Below, piece by piece: positions 47,717 to 59,412 of a DNA stretch of 64,000 nt. Origin of the DNA: Dichotomocladium elegans. Taxonomy: Eukaryota > Mucoromycota > Mucoromycetes > Mucorales > Lichtheimiaceae. The notes under the pieces were generated by a model. It was not told the origin of the DNA. It did not search any database and saw only the letters and a program-made list of their open reading frames with translations. Location: the NCBI GenBank assembly GCA_025716815.1, contig JAIXMN010000017.1:372001-436000 (forward strand), written 5' to 3'. Numbering within the stretch: position 1 is the stretch's first letter; the number at the start of each line of letters is the position of its first letter. Both the position numbers and the translations under genes were made by a program.

Positions 47717-49140
47717 TCAGGACTCTATCTTCTTGACGGCGCTCATAAAGCCGTGGACCTTCCCACATTCTCGTTTAAGGTTGACTGCCTCTGCAGAGTC
47801 CCAAGAGCCTTTGGCCTTCATGATGCGCCCATATCGCATGCAGATCTCCTCCCGATAATGCGTGTAAAGTTTGCGATTGTATTTGCGCTGCAGCATGATA
47901 TGTTAATTAATTAAAAAACATTGACAGTGAACATTCTTCGTAAACATACCTCTCGATCCCGTGTCTCTTCTGGATAATGATGTGTTTGATGGATCAGGAA
48001 ATCATTGGGCAAGACCCAATAATCGATCCCAGAGAGATAAATCTCGTAAAGACATGCGGCCTTATTCGCACCGTAGCCGACGAATCGTTCATCACACCAG
48101 GGTGTCCCTGACTTCTTCATGATCACATAAGGTTCGTAGGAGTAATTGTATGTGGTGACTTTATAGGGTGCCTTGGCCTGGTACCAGTGCGTGTAGTTTG
48201 TTGCCCCGTGACCCTTTGTCCAAGTTCGGTGAAACATATCAATGCTGTGTGTCGTTGTCATCGTCTTTTGGTTATTGTTGCGGTGTTTTTCAATGAGTTC
48301 CTTTTTAGTCGTGGGGAATGCTTTCCAGTCTTCGCCATCGGAAGGGTTGACATATTCAAATGCAGGCACCACAACAGCAGCCTTGCCTTGGTGGAGCAAA
48401 TCCTTGAGCTCAGGATACTCGTTGAGCGACTGGCGCAAATCGGTGCAGATCATGAAATCAACGTCAAGCATCATAATATATTCAGTCGGCGCAAATAGCT
48501 TTGCAACGTTGCGCCACATGTTGAACTGACGGTCGTGTGTATCCACAATCAGATGCACATCGACATATTGCTGCATATCTGGATTGCTCGTCATGGTACT
48601 GTCAAGGTCTTTGAGCACTTGCAGTTTGACAGCCGGGTCGACATCGGTGACATGAACCGCTGCCGAAATCGGTCCTTTGTAGTGCGACGCAAGCCGACTG
48701 AGCACCTGGAAACGGTTATGGGTGACGAGCGTAGCGATTGTGATGTCTTCTGCGTCAAATGTGGCCTGCGCCTTGTAAAAATATGGCTGCACCTTGTCAG
48801 ACATGGCGCTGGAAAATGCCTTGGAAAAGAAAAGATCTATTGTGACTCATGATCAATGCACGCGCGCCTTTTCTCTGTCGTTTTCTTTTGTGTTAGATGG
48901 ACATGTACCCAATGTAGACCTATCGTCTGCAGTTCCTAGGTTTTTAAATGCTCGCATGGGATGCTGTAGCAGACTATTCTCTTCTGACCGAGGCGTGATT
49001 TTACTGCCTGGTGAGGGGATCTGGTGGTTTGAGGAGAATGGCCAGAGACTGTAGGGCTGTAATAGATGGAATGCAGCGTAGAGAAGCGATGCGGAGATGT
49101 AGATGCAGAGGAAATAACGTATCGATTTCGAAGGAGCCAT
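47717..49140 (-). CDS. GT49-like glycosyltransferase (type II membrane protein)
   Basis: Golgi-type glycosyltransferase related to the LARGE/B4GAT1 group. Exons 49140-48909, 48836-47950 and 47887-47717 sum to 1290 nt (429 residues). N-terminal signal anchor: MAPSKSIRYFLCIYISASLL, then YAAFHLLQPYSLWPF. Catalytic domain: ITIATLVTHNRFQVLSRLAS, GPISAAVHVTDVDPAV, NMWRNVAKLFAPTEYIMMLD followed by the VDF of a DVD metal-binding motif, AAVVVPAFEYV, FHRTWTKGHGATNY, YEPYVIMKKSGTPWCDERFV, GYGANKAACLYEIYLSGIDY and LPNDFLIHQTHHYPEETRDR. The aligned blocks WCDERFVGYG and HQ.H..EE are typical of GT49. Donor and acceptor sugars cannot be read from sequence. The second in-frame ATG (MSDKVQPYFYK) would lose the anchor, so the spliced start is preferred. 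Confidence 0.85.
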
Positions 49141-49709
49141 TAGGAAAGAGAAAGAAAGGGGAGAGAAGAAGAAAAGAGAAGAGAGACAATAAATGCTAAA
49201 ACAATTCGTGCTAGGGGATACAGACAAATGAGAAAGGGAGAATTGATTTGCTGACAACAGTGACTGAGGGATAGGAATGGGGAACATCGAGGGGTTGACT
49301 GTAGTCCAAAAGAGGAAGGCTGAAGGAGTACGGATTGCGCTAAAGCGAGGATAGGGGCGGGGGTCGATGATGAGAGGGAGACACAGAGAAAGAATGAACA
49401 GAAGGGAGGACGCAATTAACCAGCAATGCTTGCTTTTCTTTTCTTTTCTTTTCTTTCCTTTCCGGCCCCACAAGTCGTCCTCATTCATGAAGGCACGGCC
49501 TCAGCGAATGGGAGTGACGTGAACACACCGATCGCTCTCTGTTCTATTATGCCGCTAGGCGCTTTTTGTGAAACGCTATGAATGCCCACGCCGCGCGCGT
49601 ATATCCAATATAGGCTTTTATGACTTGAGTGACACTCTGGTTCCCTCTCATCACGCTGCTGCTACACCAACAGCAAATTATTACCTCTTAATACCAAGCC
49701 GTCAATTCA
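49141..49709. other. Divergent promoter region with CTTTT repeat
   Basis: 569 bp between the GT49-like gene (-) and the F-box/LRR gene (+). A CTTTT pentanucleotide repeat followed by CTTTCC units occupies 49431-49462. GA-rich sequence covers 49140-49200. No gene seen. Confidence 0.55.
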
Positions 49710-51571
49710 ATGCTGCTTAATGACCACTGCAATTGCCCGTCGCTAAAGGCAGCAATGACAGGGCCAGTCGCCACCCCTTTCGACACACTTCCTTACGATA
49801 TTCTATCAAAAGCCTTTTCATACCTTACACAGGTCGAAGTTCTAGAAGCAATGGCAGTATGTCGCACATGGTATGAGCACCTTCCATGCTATACCACCCA
49901 TCTCTGGCGCAGCGTGACAATTTCGGCCAAAGAAGGCGGGCTAATCAACCGTCGCAAGGCTCAATGCTTGGGCTCTCATGTTCACACGGTGATTGCCTCA
50001 TTTTATAAGGGAAATTCTATATTTCCAAAGGACATGGAAGAAATTGTAAAGCTGACGGAAGGATCTGTCCGGGCAGCTGGTATGGAAAGGGGTGGTGGAC
50101 TGGGGAAAGCTGCCGTGGTTCATGCTTCGCTGATCCTCGCAGCACAAAAGTATTTTGCTTCTGTAGTTCTTTCCAGAGCATAGGGTTCTACTCGGGACTT
50201 GCGATTCTCGGCAAGCACTTGACGCGACTTGCGTTCTCCAACCATCTGGGTAACAACCTCGACTTCTTTGATATCATGTCTGCCTGTCCACACCTCACGT
50301 ACTTTGAAATGCAGCGACCTGGTGTTCTCGTCACACGCAATATTCCGCCATTTTACATCACGTTTCCAAAGCTGACGGATCTCTTGCTCGACGGAACCCC
50401 ATGCCTTGACTTTGATTTGGAGGCCATCCTCGATCGGTGTCCCGGGCTCCGCTTTCTCGGCTTCACTCAACGCAAATGGGTACCTGGCGATATTGCCAGT
50501 CTGACGCGCCACTGCAATCGTCTCGAAAGCCTCTACTTTGTTGACACGGAAATCACCTTTGCCAAATTGAGACGAAAAAGTCTGCTTAACCATCAACAGG
50601 AAGAACAGCAGGACAATATGGACTACTGTCTGCGAGAATTATCGATCCAGCCTGTCGAGCGGCATGGTGCGCTATCTGTATCTGCGCTCGTCGACAGACA
50701 TCTCGGCACGCTCAAGCATCTCCGGTTGCTCAACTGTTTCTACAGCCACCTTGGCTCGGGCACAATAGCCTACTCACTTACGCAACTCGTCCTCAGCAAT
50801 GTCGAGGCGCGTTCCCATGATCTGGCTAATCTTTTCAGCCATTGTCCAAATATCGTGGACTTGACTTTTGCTCAGCACATATCCACATTCACTCCGGATT
50901 TGATTGATGCGCTCAGCACGAACCTCAATCGCCTGGAACGTCTTGACTTTGATCTCCTCTACAACCAACCGATCCATCGCCCTATTCCACGACGAGTCGC
51001 GCAGGGCCTGCTTCGGCTCTTTTCGGGTATCCAGCACAACCCGGTCATGCGACTCAAGAAGCTGTTTGTTGTCAACAAGAAGATCCCCATTAACGACAGT
51101 GTCCTTTATAGCATTGCGTGCCTCGATACGTTGGAGGTGCTGGCTGTTTCAAGCGCATTCTGCACCGATGCGGGTCTCGCGGCATTCGCGGATCGGCTTG
51201 CCCAAAGACGCCGGCCGGATGTACCCTACTCGGTCACCAGTACTTTTTCTCACAACCAATCTATCTGTAACAGCAGCAGCAGCAGCAAGCGCAGCCATCG
51301 ACTCAGCCATATCACTCTGTATCATGTCGACGCCCTCTTTTCACCTAACGTCATGTCTGCCTTCGGCAGCATCGATGGCCTGGAGGATTTCTGTCTCACT
51401 GCATGCACCCACGTCACCAGCGATGGGCTGCATGCGCTCTTGAGCAAGACCAGCGGCATGACAAAACTTCGACTCGTTCGATGTCATATTATTGATGCTG
51501 TGGACTGGATTAGCGTGGCCAGGCTCTTGGTGGATGCTGTGTACTTTGACTCTATGGGTGTCCAATTCTGA
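49710..51571 (+). CDS. F-box/leucine-rich-repeat protein
   Basis: Predicted SCF ubiquitin-ligase adaptor. Exon 1 (49710-50079) and exon 2 (50184-51571) across a 104-bp GT-AG intron sum to 1758 nt (585 residues). F-box at ~residues 22-70: FDTLPYDILSKAFSYLTQVE, VLEAMAVCRTWYEHLPCYTT, HLWRSVTI. The rest consists of irregular leucine-rich repeats (CPHLTYFEMQRPGVL, FPKLTDLLLDG, CPGLRFLGFTQRKW, CNRLESLYFVDTEI, LGTLKHLRLLNCFYSHLGSG, GLEDFCLTACTHVTSDGLHA, MTKLRLVRCHIIDA), like the F-box/LRR families expanded in Mucoromycota. A Ser run (residues ~500) is encoded by AGC repeats. An in-frame ATG at 49755 (MTGPVATPFDTLPY) is an equally likely start. Confidence 0.85.
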
Positions 51572-51664
51572 CAAACTCAACCAGAATGAAGATGATTAAT
51601 ACATTCACCATCCCGTCTCCTTTCTTTTTTTTTTTATAATAAAGGTTTTTTATTCATAAAGGCA

Positions 51665-51685
51665 AGAGAGAGAGAGAGAGAGAGA
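51665..51685. repeat. GA dinucleotide microsatellite
   Basis: Run of GA units between the convergent F-box/LRR and unknown-protein genes, just outside the stop of the latter. Confidence 0.8.
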
Positions 51686-51688
51686 TAA

Positions 51689-53257
51689 TCATTTCCGCCC
51701 CTTTTCAAATGCAGGACCAATCTCAATCAATTGATCAACGTGATCGAGAAAGGCTTGGATTCCTCTAACGTACTCCGGTCCAAAATCATCCTTCTCGGGT
51801 GAGTTTCTGGCAGACGCAGCTTCGTGTCGCGGTTGTTCCATCTCTTCTATGGAAAAGCAGGGATTGTCCGGATCAATACCGATCTCAGAGAGCCAGCGCG
51901 ATGCAATCGCCATGCGGTCCTCTGCTGGCCATTGACGTGACAAGGGAAAGACGACCCTGAGCTCATGACCATCCACAATCTCAATCTCAAACTTGCCATG
52001 TCGCTGCAATATATCCAGTAACGTCACCACCTCTGCCAAAAAGATCCGGTACAGCTCACTGACCGAGTGGAGTGACCCGATAAAGGACGCATCCAACTGT
52101 TGACTCTCCTGAAGCCCGTGTTGGTTGTCCCAGATGTTAGCTCCATCAAGCTTAAAGGATAAATATACCACTGTTGGCGGCGACAGCAGTAGTGGTGGCG
52201 GTGGCGGCGTTGGCGGCGCCTTGAGATGACTCGAGTGCCAATGGGCATGCCTCATATGCGCCACTGGCTTCTTTTGGGATCCGGGCGTGTAACGATACGA
52301 TAAGTCATCGTGGCGAATGTAATCGTAGTGAGCACGGCGTGTCGAGTGGTGATGACGACGCTTTCGCTCCTTCGCCACGCGAGCAAGTACCTCGCGGTCG
52401 TCCTCCTTCTTTCCTTGTTCTTCTTCCTTGCCTCGGGTCATGCACCCCAGATTGGTGTTTTCCGAGCTAGGTCGGCTGCCAAAAGGCATGCTGGGGATTG
52501 TGGGCTTGTGACTCTCGTGATCATCACCCTCAAACGTTGTGGACGGGGTAGCAGGACGGGCATGGGCCTCGTTGGCGGAGGGGACGTACACCTTTGAGCC
52601 TGCAGGCGAAAAGAGACGTGATGATATGTGCGAAATGCCATTGGTATTTGTCGTAGTGTTGGCACTTTGCTGAAAGAGGGTGACATAAGGCGACCGAGCT
52701 GTGGAGAAGTGGCGGGCTGCGAATGGTGTGCGGGCATAACCCACCATGGGCGTGCGAGGGAAAAACCCTCCTCCGGCGCAGAAGGTAAACCCTTCTGCTG
52801 TTGTCGCTGCAGCCGCTCCTGCTGCGGTTGTCGTTGTCTGGCCGCCGCCAACAAACGCAGAAGATGCCACTCCTGCGATGGATGAGGTCCCAGTAGCTCC
52901 AGAAGAAACAATGGTTCGGAATTGCTGCTGTGAGGTTTGCGAAATGCTCCTTGCAAACGAAAACTGATAATTCGGTCTCACGATTGAAGGAGAAGAAAAG
53001 ACTTTGACGATCGGGAACTGCTGCTGTATTACCCGCAGCAACCGCTGCTGTTCACGTTCAGCAACATGGTAAAGTGAGGGAATCGCTTTGGCGTGGTATT
53101 GGCGGTAAATCTGTAAGCCGACGGATTGCGATTGGGATAATGAAGACTGTAGCCGTGTTCTCACAAGGCGTAATGAGGAAGTCGGCTGCACCAACTCGGA
53201 AACATACTCCCGCAGTTGGTGCAACGGCGAAAAAAGTTTGTCTGGACGCAATATCAT
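51689..53257 (-). CDS. Unknown 522-residue protein, possibly mitochondrial
   Basis: Single uninterrupted frame from ATG at 53257. The N-terminus (LRLVRTRLQSSLSQSQ, IYRQYHAKAIPSLYHVAERE) is basic and poor in acidic residues, compatible with mitochondrial import. The middle is Ser/Thr/Ala/Gly-rich and probably disordered, with a Lys/Glu block and an RKRRHHHSTRR basic cluster. The C-terminal ~170 residues look folded: TVVYLSFKLDGANIWDNQHG, SELYRIFLAEVVTLLDILQR, KFEIEIVDGHELRVVFPLSR, IASRWLSEIGIDPDNPCFSI and a final helix AFLDHVDQLIEIGPAFE. I do not recognise the family. The long clean frame argues strongly that it is expressed. Confidence 0.65.
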   Translation of the reverse strand: MILRPDKLFSPLHQLREYVSELVQPTSSLRLVRTRLQSSLSQSQSVGLQIYRQYHAKAIPSLYHVAEREQQRLLRVIQQQFPIVKVFSSPSIVRPNYQFSFARSISQTSQQQFRTIVSSGATGTSSIAGVASSAFVGGGQTTTTAAGAAAATTAEGFTFCAGGGFFPRTPMVGYARTPFAARHFSTARSPYVTLFQQSANTTTNTNGISHISSRLFSPAGSKVYVPSANEAHARPATPSTTFEGDDHESHKPTIPSMPFGSRPSSENTNLGCMTRGKEEEQGKKEDDREVLARVAKERKRRHHHSTRRAHYDYIRHDDLSYRYTPGSQKKPVAHMRHAHWHSSHLKAPPTPPPPPLLLSPPTVVYLSFKLDGANIWDNQHGLQESQQLDASFIGSLHSVSELYRIFLAEVVTLLDILQRHGKFEIEIVDGHELRVVFPLSRQWPAEDRMAIASRWLSEIGIDPDNPCFSIEEMEQPRHEAASARNSPEKDDFGPEYVRGIQAFLDHVDQLIEIGPAFEKGRK

Positions 53258-53566
53258 GTTGATCTTAGTTGGTCATTCTTCCTCAACAGCAAAATAAAAA
53301 AAATAAAAATAGAGGAGGGAGGGAGAAAGAACAACAACTGGAAGAAAGAGATCCTGCTTGGCTCGGTTTTGAATTTGTGTTGGCCATTTGTCTTACATGA
53401 ACATGACCGGTTTTATCCAACCCGCTTTGACTTGGCTTGGTTGCTTTTCTTTCCACTATTTATTTCCTAATCCATCTTTATGATAATTACGCGTACACCT
53501 TCCTTTTCACTTCTCCTTTATTTTGACTCATCGTCGGAAGAACCGGCCGTCGGAGCAACAAAAGAA

Positions 53567-56500
53567 TTATCCAAGAGGATCAAAAGCTAATAGATTCGCA
53601 GAAATGTGCCCTGGCTGCGATTGCGGCGGTTGCGTCGGTCTGCCTGGCGTCAATGGCTGTAGAAGCTCCATACTGCTAGGCCGCGATGATTGAGGCGTCA
53701 TCGGTATCGTTAATGTACTGGAGGTCATCCCCCGGAATGCTTCATAATTCGATCCGGGCGTACTTCTGTTGCTAGCACCATTGCTCAGCGGCAGTAGGGA
53801 CCCGAACGAAGAGGATGGAGGTGGGAGACTAGGCCTAGCTGAAAATGAAGATGGTCCCGCAAGCGTGGGTATAGTTGTCGTGTTGCTTGACTTTGCATTA
53901 GTCGAACCCCAATTGATTGTTGTGGAACCAGAAGATGCCATGTGATTCTGAGAGGTTAAAGACATATTATTTATATCGCGGAGAAGAGCAGGATTATCAT
54001 GGGCAGGGCTGGTAGATGAGCGTAAAACGCTCGTGGTCGACAATGACCCTGAGCTCATCTTTGACCCTTGATTGCTACTACCGACACTGGTCAGCCATTC
54101 GCCACTCGGCGGGTGGGCTGCTGCTCTGGGTGTGGCTTTCAGGGGCTTCGTACTGGGTGAGGATGGTGATAATATACCGTTGGTGTTATTCGCCGAACCA
54201 AATAAATCGGGTGTCATGGTTCTATTCATGTTATTACTGCTCATGGACGAACGTCCTTGGACAAGAGCTTCAAACGAAGTCTCCTCGTTCACCGGAATAT
54301 TGCCACTGTTCGATGATGCGGCAGAACCGGTGGTCACATTCTTCGTCTGATCCTCAAGTGACTTGACCTCTTGCAAATGACGTGTGTGTGCTTCCTCAAC
54401 TCTTGTTGTCAGCTCGCGGATGGTCTTCATAAACTTTTTGAACTAATGTACATGTATATGGTTAAAATGGCTGCTCAACCGACACACATCACCGAAAACC
54501 CTACCTGATCGAGATTCAGAAGGGGTCCAAAGCTCATCCGCCATAACTGGGGAAGTATCTCAGTGGCAATCGTTTCCTTGTCCAGATATTTTCCCAGCTC
54601 GTCATACACTGCCAGGGTTGCAAGCTAGCAATAATCGTTAATATCCATCACTTCGAATTGATATTATCCATTTTACCATGACTGCAGGTTCCTTGGTTTT
54701 GATGTTCTTCAGTAATGGTACAAGCTTTTCTTGCATGGTGAACTTGAGAGCGTCGCATGAAAGTTAGGAGACAGGCGTATGATGTGGAGATGAACGCATC
54801 AACCTACCTTGTCTATGACCTTAATCATGGAATAAAAACATATAAGACAGCTAATTTTGACGGAGAGGATCGTTGTCTGCGCAAACAACATCTACAAAAA
54901 GGTCAAAGTGAGCCCAAACCTTTCAATATCTTTCTAAATCCTTACCTGAACTTTAGGAAAGAGGGAGTTCTTAACGGTGGTATAATCTAAAGACTCGGCC
55001 AGTTCTGGAACAATACGCAATGCTTTGTCTTGAACGAGCGGCGTTGGAGCTTCAATGGCTGCATACACAAGTGGCATGATATCTGTATACGACCACACTA
55101 GTGAGATTGATGTTCGGGATGGATAACATTTCCATAGGATAATGATCACAGACAAGGTTTAAAAAGAAAAACGTACCGTCCCGGAATGTCTCTCTCGGTG
55201 TCTTTTTCTGTAAGATATCGAGTTTTTCAAGCAACACAATCATATTCTGCGGCGGATCACGGACGCTGAATACAGGCTTCAAGGAAGGCAGGACAAGATC
55301 GCAGAATTCGCGTTGGCTAAGCTGCTCCACAATCATGAACACAACTGGAATGGTGTATGGAAGAAGCGGGTGATTCTTCAGCTCTTCTAACAACGAAGGC
55401 AGGATCTAATTTCTTGTTCTTAGTTACGAGCGACCATTCTATCAGTTCCTATTACCTTTCGTCTTAACACGCGTTCAGGAAATTGGTTCAGGATTCTCGC
55501 TAAACCCTTCATAAACTGGGATTTCTCCTCGCGGGTTTTTTCCGGGAAGTTCTCCAGGAACTTCATGGTTGATACGAGAATATTGTCGAAGTATTTAGAG
55601 CTTTGGAATTCAGGGGGTGTGAGACGCTGAGACGGATACCGGGTCAAGAGCCCACGGATAACCTCTAATTTCAAAAAATGATATGCTTTCTGGTGGATAC
55701 CATAACATGGTTTTGCTCCTATTTCTTTATACCTTGCAAGTGTACCGGTAATTTTCCCAGATCCATGCAGTTTAGTGTTTGGATCTTCCGTTCATACGAC
55801 CGTAGGTTGTTGAAAGTCTGGAAAAGTGAGCTTCCTTTACTGTGGACCGAATAAGCAAGGCAACCCAATGAAAACATGTCGTTTGACTGTGATACTTCGC
55901 CATCAAGGATGAACTCGGGTGCTATATACCATCTGCTCGTGAACACTTTGTGTCTTATTTAAATATAGTGATGTGTTTATCGATTACCTGCGTAGTCCAG
56001 GTTAATCTGGCATGCATCCGGGAGATAGTCGCTGTAGTCGTAATAGGATTTCGTTTCTCCCTCACCGGGATTGTTCAAGAACACACCAAAGCCAAGTCTG
56101 CATGATGTATACGTTATCAACAATCGCTGTTTTCCTCAACCGGTATCGTCCTTTTGCCTACCCGCCTATTTTCCAGTCCCCCTAATATGGACATGTCCGT
56201 TAGTACACCTCATTCCACATCGCTACACAACCACGTACCTTTGCGTTCACAAAAATAGAATCTGGAGTCAAGTTATGATGCACAACTTTGGCGTCATGCA
56301 TGAACTGGATCCCTTTACCCACTTGTAGGAGACCTTTTTGTATCTAGCAGGGAAATCGAATATGCAATGTGAATATCAGCAAAGATTTATTCCCATTCAA
56401 AAGAAAAGCCTACCTCGAGCTCATCAATCTCGTAGGTTGTGTCAGCGGTAGCTGACGTATAATTATTATCAGTTTTTAACAAGTGCGACAAGGTGCCTAG

Positions 56501-56988
56501 AAGCGGCTCAGTGACAAATGCAATAGACGATCGCGACTCTGAGACTGGTTCGACCACTTCGAGAACAGAAGGATGCCGTAATCGAGCCAGATTGCTCGCC
56601 TACAGCTGGGTGTCAAAATGCAGGAAAGAAATGGTGCCAAGCGGGTGGCGATGCCAAGTCCTGTCGTCTGTGTCAACTTGCCTCCTTCTTTAGCAGCTCA
56701 TATACTTTTTCGGTGTCACTCTTGGAAGCGCCTCTCTCACGTCGGAATGTTGTATCGAGTGATCGCTTTTCGAATATCTGTAGGAGAGAACCGATGAATG
56801 TTGCGTGATTTAAACGTTTGGCTGTTATTGGTATACGGTACGAAGATCGCCACGTGTTTGCCCGTCGTTTTGCGTAAGCCCAGGTATATTTTCCATAACC
56901 CAGCAGATGATATCTGTGACTTAATATCATACCGGGAGGTTATGGTGTTGGTGATGGAATTGAGAAATGAATATATTGCAGCGCTCAT
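53567..56988 (-). CDS. SCYL2/Scy1-like pseudokinase with HEAT-like repeats
   Basis: Catalytically dead protein-kinase-like adaptor of vesicle traffic (SCYL2 binds clathrin and AP2). It is multi-exonic; the first exons are 56988-56842, 56777-56682 and 56599-56414. N-terminus: MSAAIYSFLNSITNTITSRY. The kinase-like domain lacks key residues: the lysine strand reads GKHVAIFIFEKRS, the HRD motif is HHNLTPDSIFVN, and DFG is replaced near KIGGLGFGV. Then FILDGEVSQSNDMFSLGCLA with the conserved DMFSLG. Helical repeats follow: LLTRYPSQRLTPPEFQSSKY, FLENFPEKTREEKSQFMKGL, QREFCDLVLPSLKPVF. The C-terminal ~280 residues are Ser/Asn/Pro-rich, ending LLAFDPLG. The intron at 56681 begins GCAAGT. Exact middle exon boundaries were not all resolved. 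Confidence 0.88.
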
Positions 56989-57631
56989 CGATCTCGGAAA
57001 GTGGTGCGAGGAAAGGGAAGCGAAGAAGAACAACGGTAGAAATTAGGTAATGTACGGAGTTCGGTTAGATGGTGCGGAGAGGCTGGAGCGCTCTCTCTCC
57101 GGCTAAATTCGGATATCCTGGAGATAAGGCACAGCGCCAACGAGAGGCTACTTTATGTACGCACAAAAGGACAAGCTGTTCATGCACATATTGCGCCTGG
57201 AAAGGATACTGAATATTTTAAAGAAATGAGTATTGTGGAGCATACCACCGCCCAAGTAGTGATACTGATATTGCGGTTCACTTTGATTATGCCGCCTGTG
57301 ATGATAATCGTATAGGCTGAAGCCGTTGAAAAATAATGGTCGAATCTCTCGCCATTTTCTACTTCCTAATCGCATTGGTATAGTGAAGCTATTATGAACA
57401 TGAGCCAACTTTATTTGCAGCCGCAAAAAGAATCCAGTGGTGAACCGGCTGATTCGGCTTACAAAACTTCCATCGTCTTACACAGCATAATTGTTTGTTG
57501 TCGGGATATCATTTGAGGTTTGCAGCCGTGCACTAAACTTAGCTAGTTTCCTCTCTCTTTTCCTTCTCTCTCTATCTCTCTGTTACTCTTCCCCATACTC
57601 TCCTTTTCCTCTTTTTCTCACTTACTCAATA
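56989..57631. other. Divergent promoter region
   Basis: 643 bp between the SCYL2-like (-) and Lsb-like (+) genes. A strong pyrimidine tract (57545-57625, CTCTCT repeats) lies just before the Lsb-like start. No convincing ORF. Confidence 0.5.
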
Positions 57632-58897
57632 ATGACCGACCGCGATGTTGCTCTGGCCAATTACATGCTGGCATCAATTCAAAAGGATCTAGAATTTCTT
57701 AAGGATCAACAATTTTTGAACCCCCATACTTACAACGAGGTTATGGCTCTTTTGCCATCACGAGTTGATGCAAGCAAGAAGCCTCCACTTCCCACTCGTA
57801 AATCAGGTACTAACCTTGTCGGGGCTTCGGAACAAGCCTCAGCAGCACCTTTGCCCGCAACCCGGGAAGGCCCCAAGCTCCCCGTCCGTCGCTCGACAAG
57901 CGACACCAATAACCAGCCTCCCAAACCATCTCCTCGCTTGACACCCCAACAACCTCATGCTCCACCGCGAACCTCGCCTCGTATAAGTGGTATCGGTCCT
58001 CAAGTCATGCATATGCCCTCACCTGCTCAGCAGCAGCCTGAACCTGCTTTTCGCAAACAACCTCTACTTGACACGCAACCCGAGCAGACGCCTCCTCCTG
58101 CCTACAGCGCCGCTTCAACACCACCGGTAACGCCGCATTTAGCAACTGTAGAAGCCATTTATGATTATCAAAGCGATGATCCATCCACAGACCTTGTCTT
58201 CCGCCGTGGAGATGTAATCATTGTCACTGAATATGGTAACCATGTTTAAGCAGCCTAGCTGCTGTTATGGTAGCTCAGGCGAAGGCATAATATTCCTTAA
58301 ACTCATGCATCTGGTTCCCTCGTGTAAAAACAGTGAATGACGATTGGTGGCGTGGTGAATTAAACGGCAAATCCGGCATCTTTCCCCAGAACCACGTCCA
58401 GAAGATTGCGTACGACAGACATTCTTAAAGAAATCGCATTGTTTGACATGTATCTCTTTCTTTTTTCCTCCTTTAGTTCACCCAAGGCAGCCAAGCGCGT
58501 TGTTCCTTCTAAACCTTCCCCAGCATCAGTATATCAAGCACCCGCAACGCATCACACAGTGGCTCCGTATCAATCTTATAACACCAGTTCTACTGCTCCT
58601 CCCTACAATTACCCCCCACCACCTACACAGATGTATCAAGCCCCGCCTCCTGCTTCATCTAGCTATGGCGCTCCACCGCCTGTTATTGCTACCACTACCA
58701 CCACCGTTAATACAGAAGAAGAAGGTGGCAGCAAAGTTCAGAATATGGCCAAAAAATTCGGAAGCAACGTTGCAAATGCAGCAGTCTGGGGCTTTGGTGC
58801 TACAGGTAATAATAATAACACTGGATGCATCAGACAAATGTTAACTTTATTATCTCGTACTCCAGTGGGTGCAGAGGCTGCACATGCCATCTTCTAG
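57632..58897 (+). CDS. SH3-domain protein of the Lsb1/Pin3 type
   Basis: Actin-patch regulator; the yeast relatives bind the WASP homologue Las17 through the SH3 domain. Exons 57632-58235, 58334-58409, 58477-58805 and 58866-58897 sum to 1041 nt (346 residues). N-terminal helical region: NYMLASIQKDLEFLKDQQFL followed by TYNEVMALLPSRVD, as in Lsb1/Pin3 (LDFLK...YD.I...LP). A Pro-rich linker with PxxP motifs comes next. The SH3 domain spans residues ~175-228: VEAIYDYQSDDPSTDLVFRR, GDVIIVTEY, NDDWWRGELNGKSGIFPQNH. After another Pro/Tyr/Gln-rich linker, the C-terminal AKKFGSNVANAAVWGFGAT ... AHAIF matches the conserved tail (KKFAGKLGNAAVFGAG ... NNIF) of that family. The last intron separates this tail. 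Confidence 0.88.
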
Positions 58898-59412
58898 GTA
58901 GCAGCAGTAGAATTAAATAATGTAATATGTTCCAGAAACTTTTACTGCATAACTAAAGACGAAAACTCTAGAAAACTCGAGGTAGTCAGAGACCGTATAA
59001 TATACTTGATTTCACAAGGGAGGAAAATTACAGCGCATAAAAATAAAATAAAATGTCGCATGGATAAAGAAGGCCGGAGACGTACTCGTTAGTCAACAGA
59101 AAATATCAGTCCCCTTCTTACTCTTCAATTTACCTCAAAGGTAACTAGGTGTACCATTGCGGTAACAATAGCGGAACCTTGGAGGAAGAAACGAGAAGGT
59201 ACGACGACGGACCACGACAGCACCAGCAGCAGAAGCAGACGAAGACAAAAGCACTTCGACAAAGCCATGGTGGGAGACCTGTGCGGGTGCAGCCAAACCA
59301 CGGTCCACCCAAAGACCATATCCTCTCCTCCCGAGGCATTTAAGTTAGACTGGTATTGTTATCTACAGAGGATCCAGAATATTAGAAGATTGCAGAATGG
59401 GAAAAGGATAAC
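58898..59412. other. Intergenic region before transposon copy 3
   Basis: AT-rich. A reverse ORF from ATG at 59268 to 59125 (47 codons) has a hydrophobic N-terminus (MALSKCFCLRLLLLLVLSWS), resembling a signal peptide, but it is short and unsupported. A sequence CGGTAACAATAG near 59159 loosely resembles the transposon end. Confidence 0.35.

Noticed and set aside
48242..48529. Forward ORFs across the glycosyltransferase gene
   Set aside because: Antisense shadows of a catalytic domain with clear GT49 motifs.
59125..59268. 47-codon reverse ORF with signal-peptide-like start (MALSKCFCLRLLLLLV)
   Set aside because: Too short, no conservation evidence, and it lies in debris next to a transposon.
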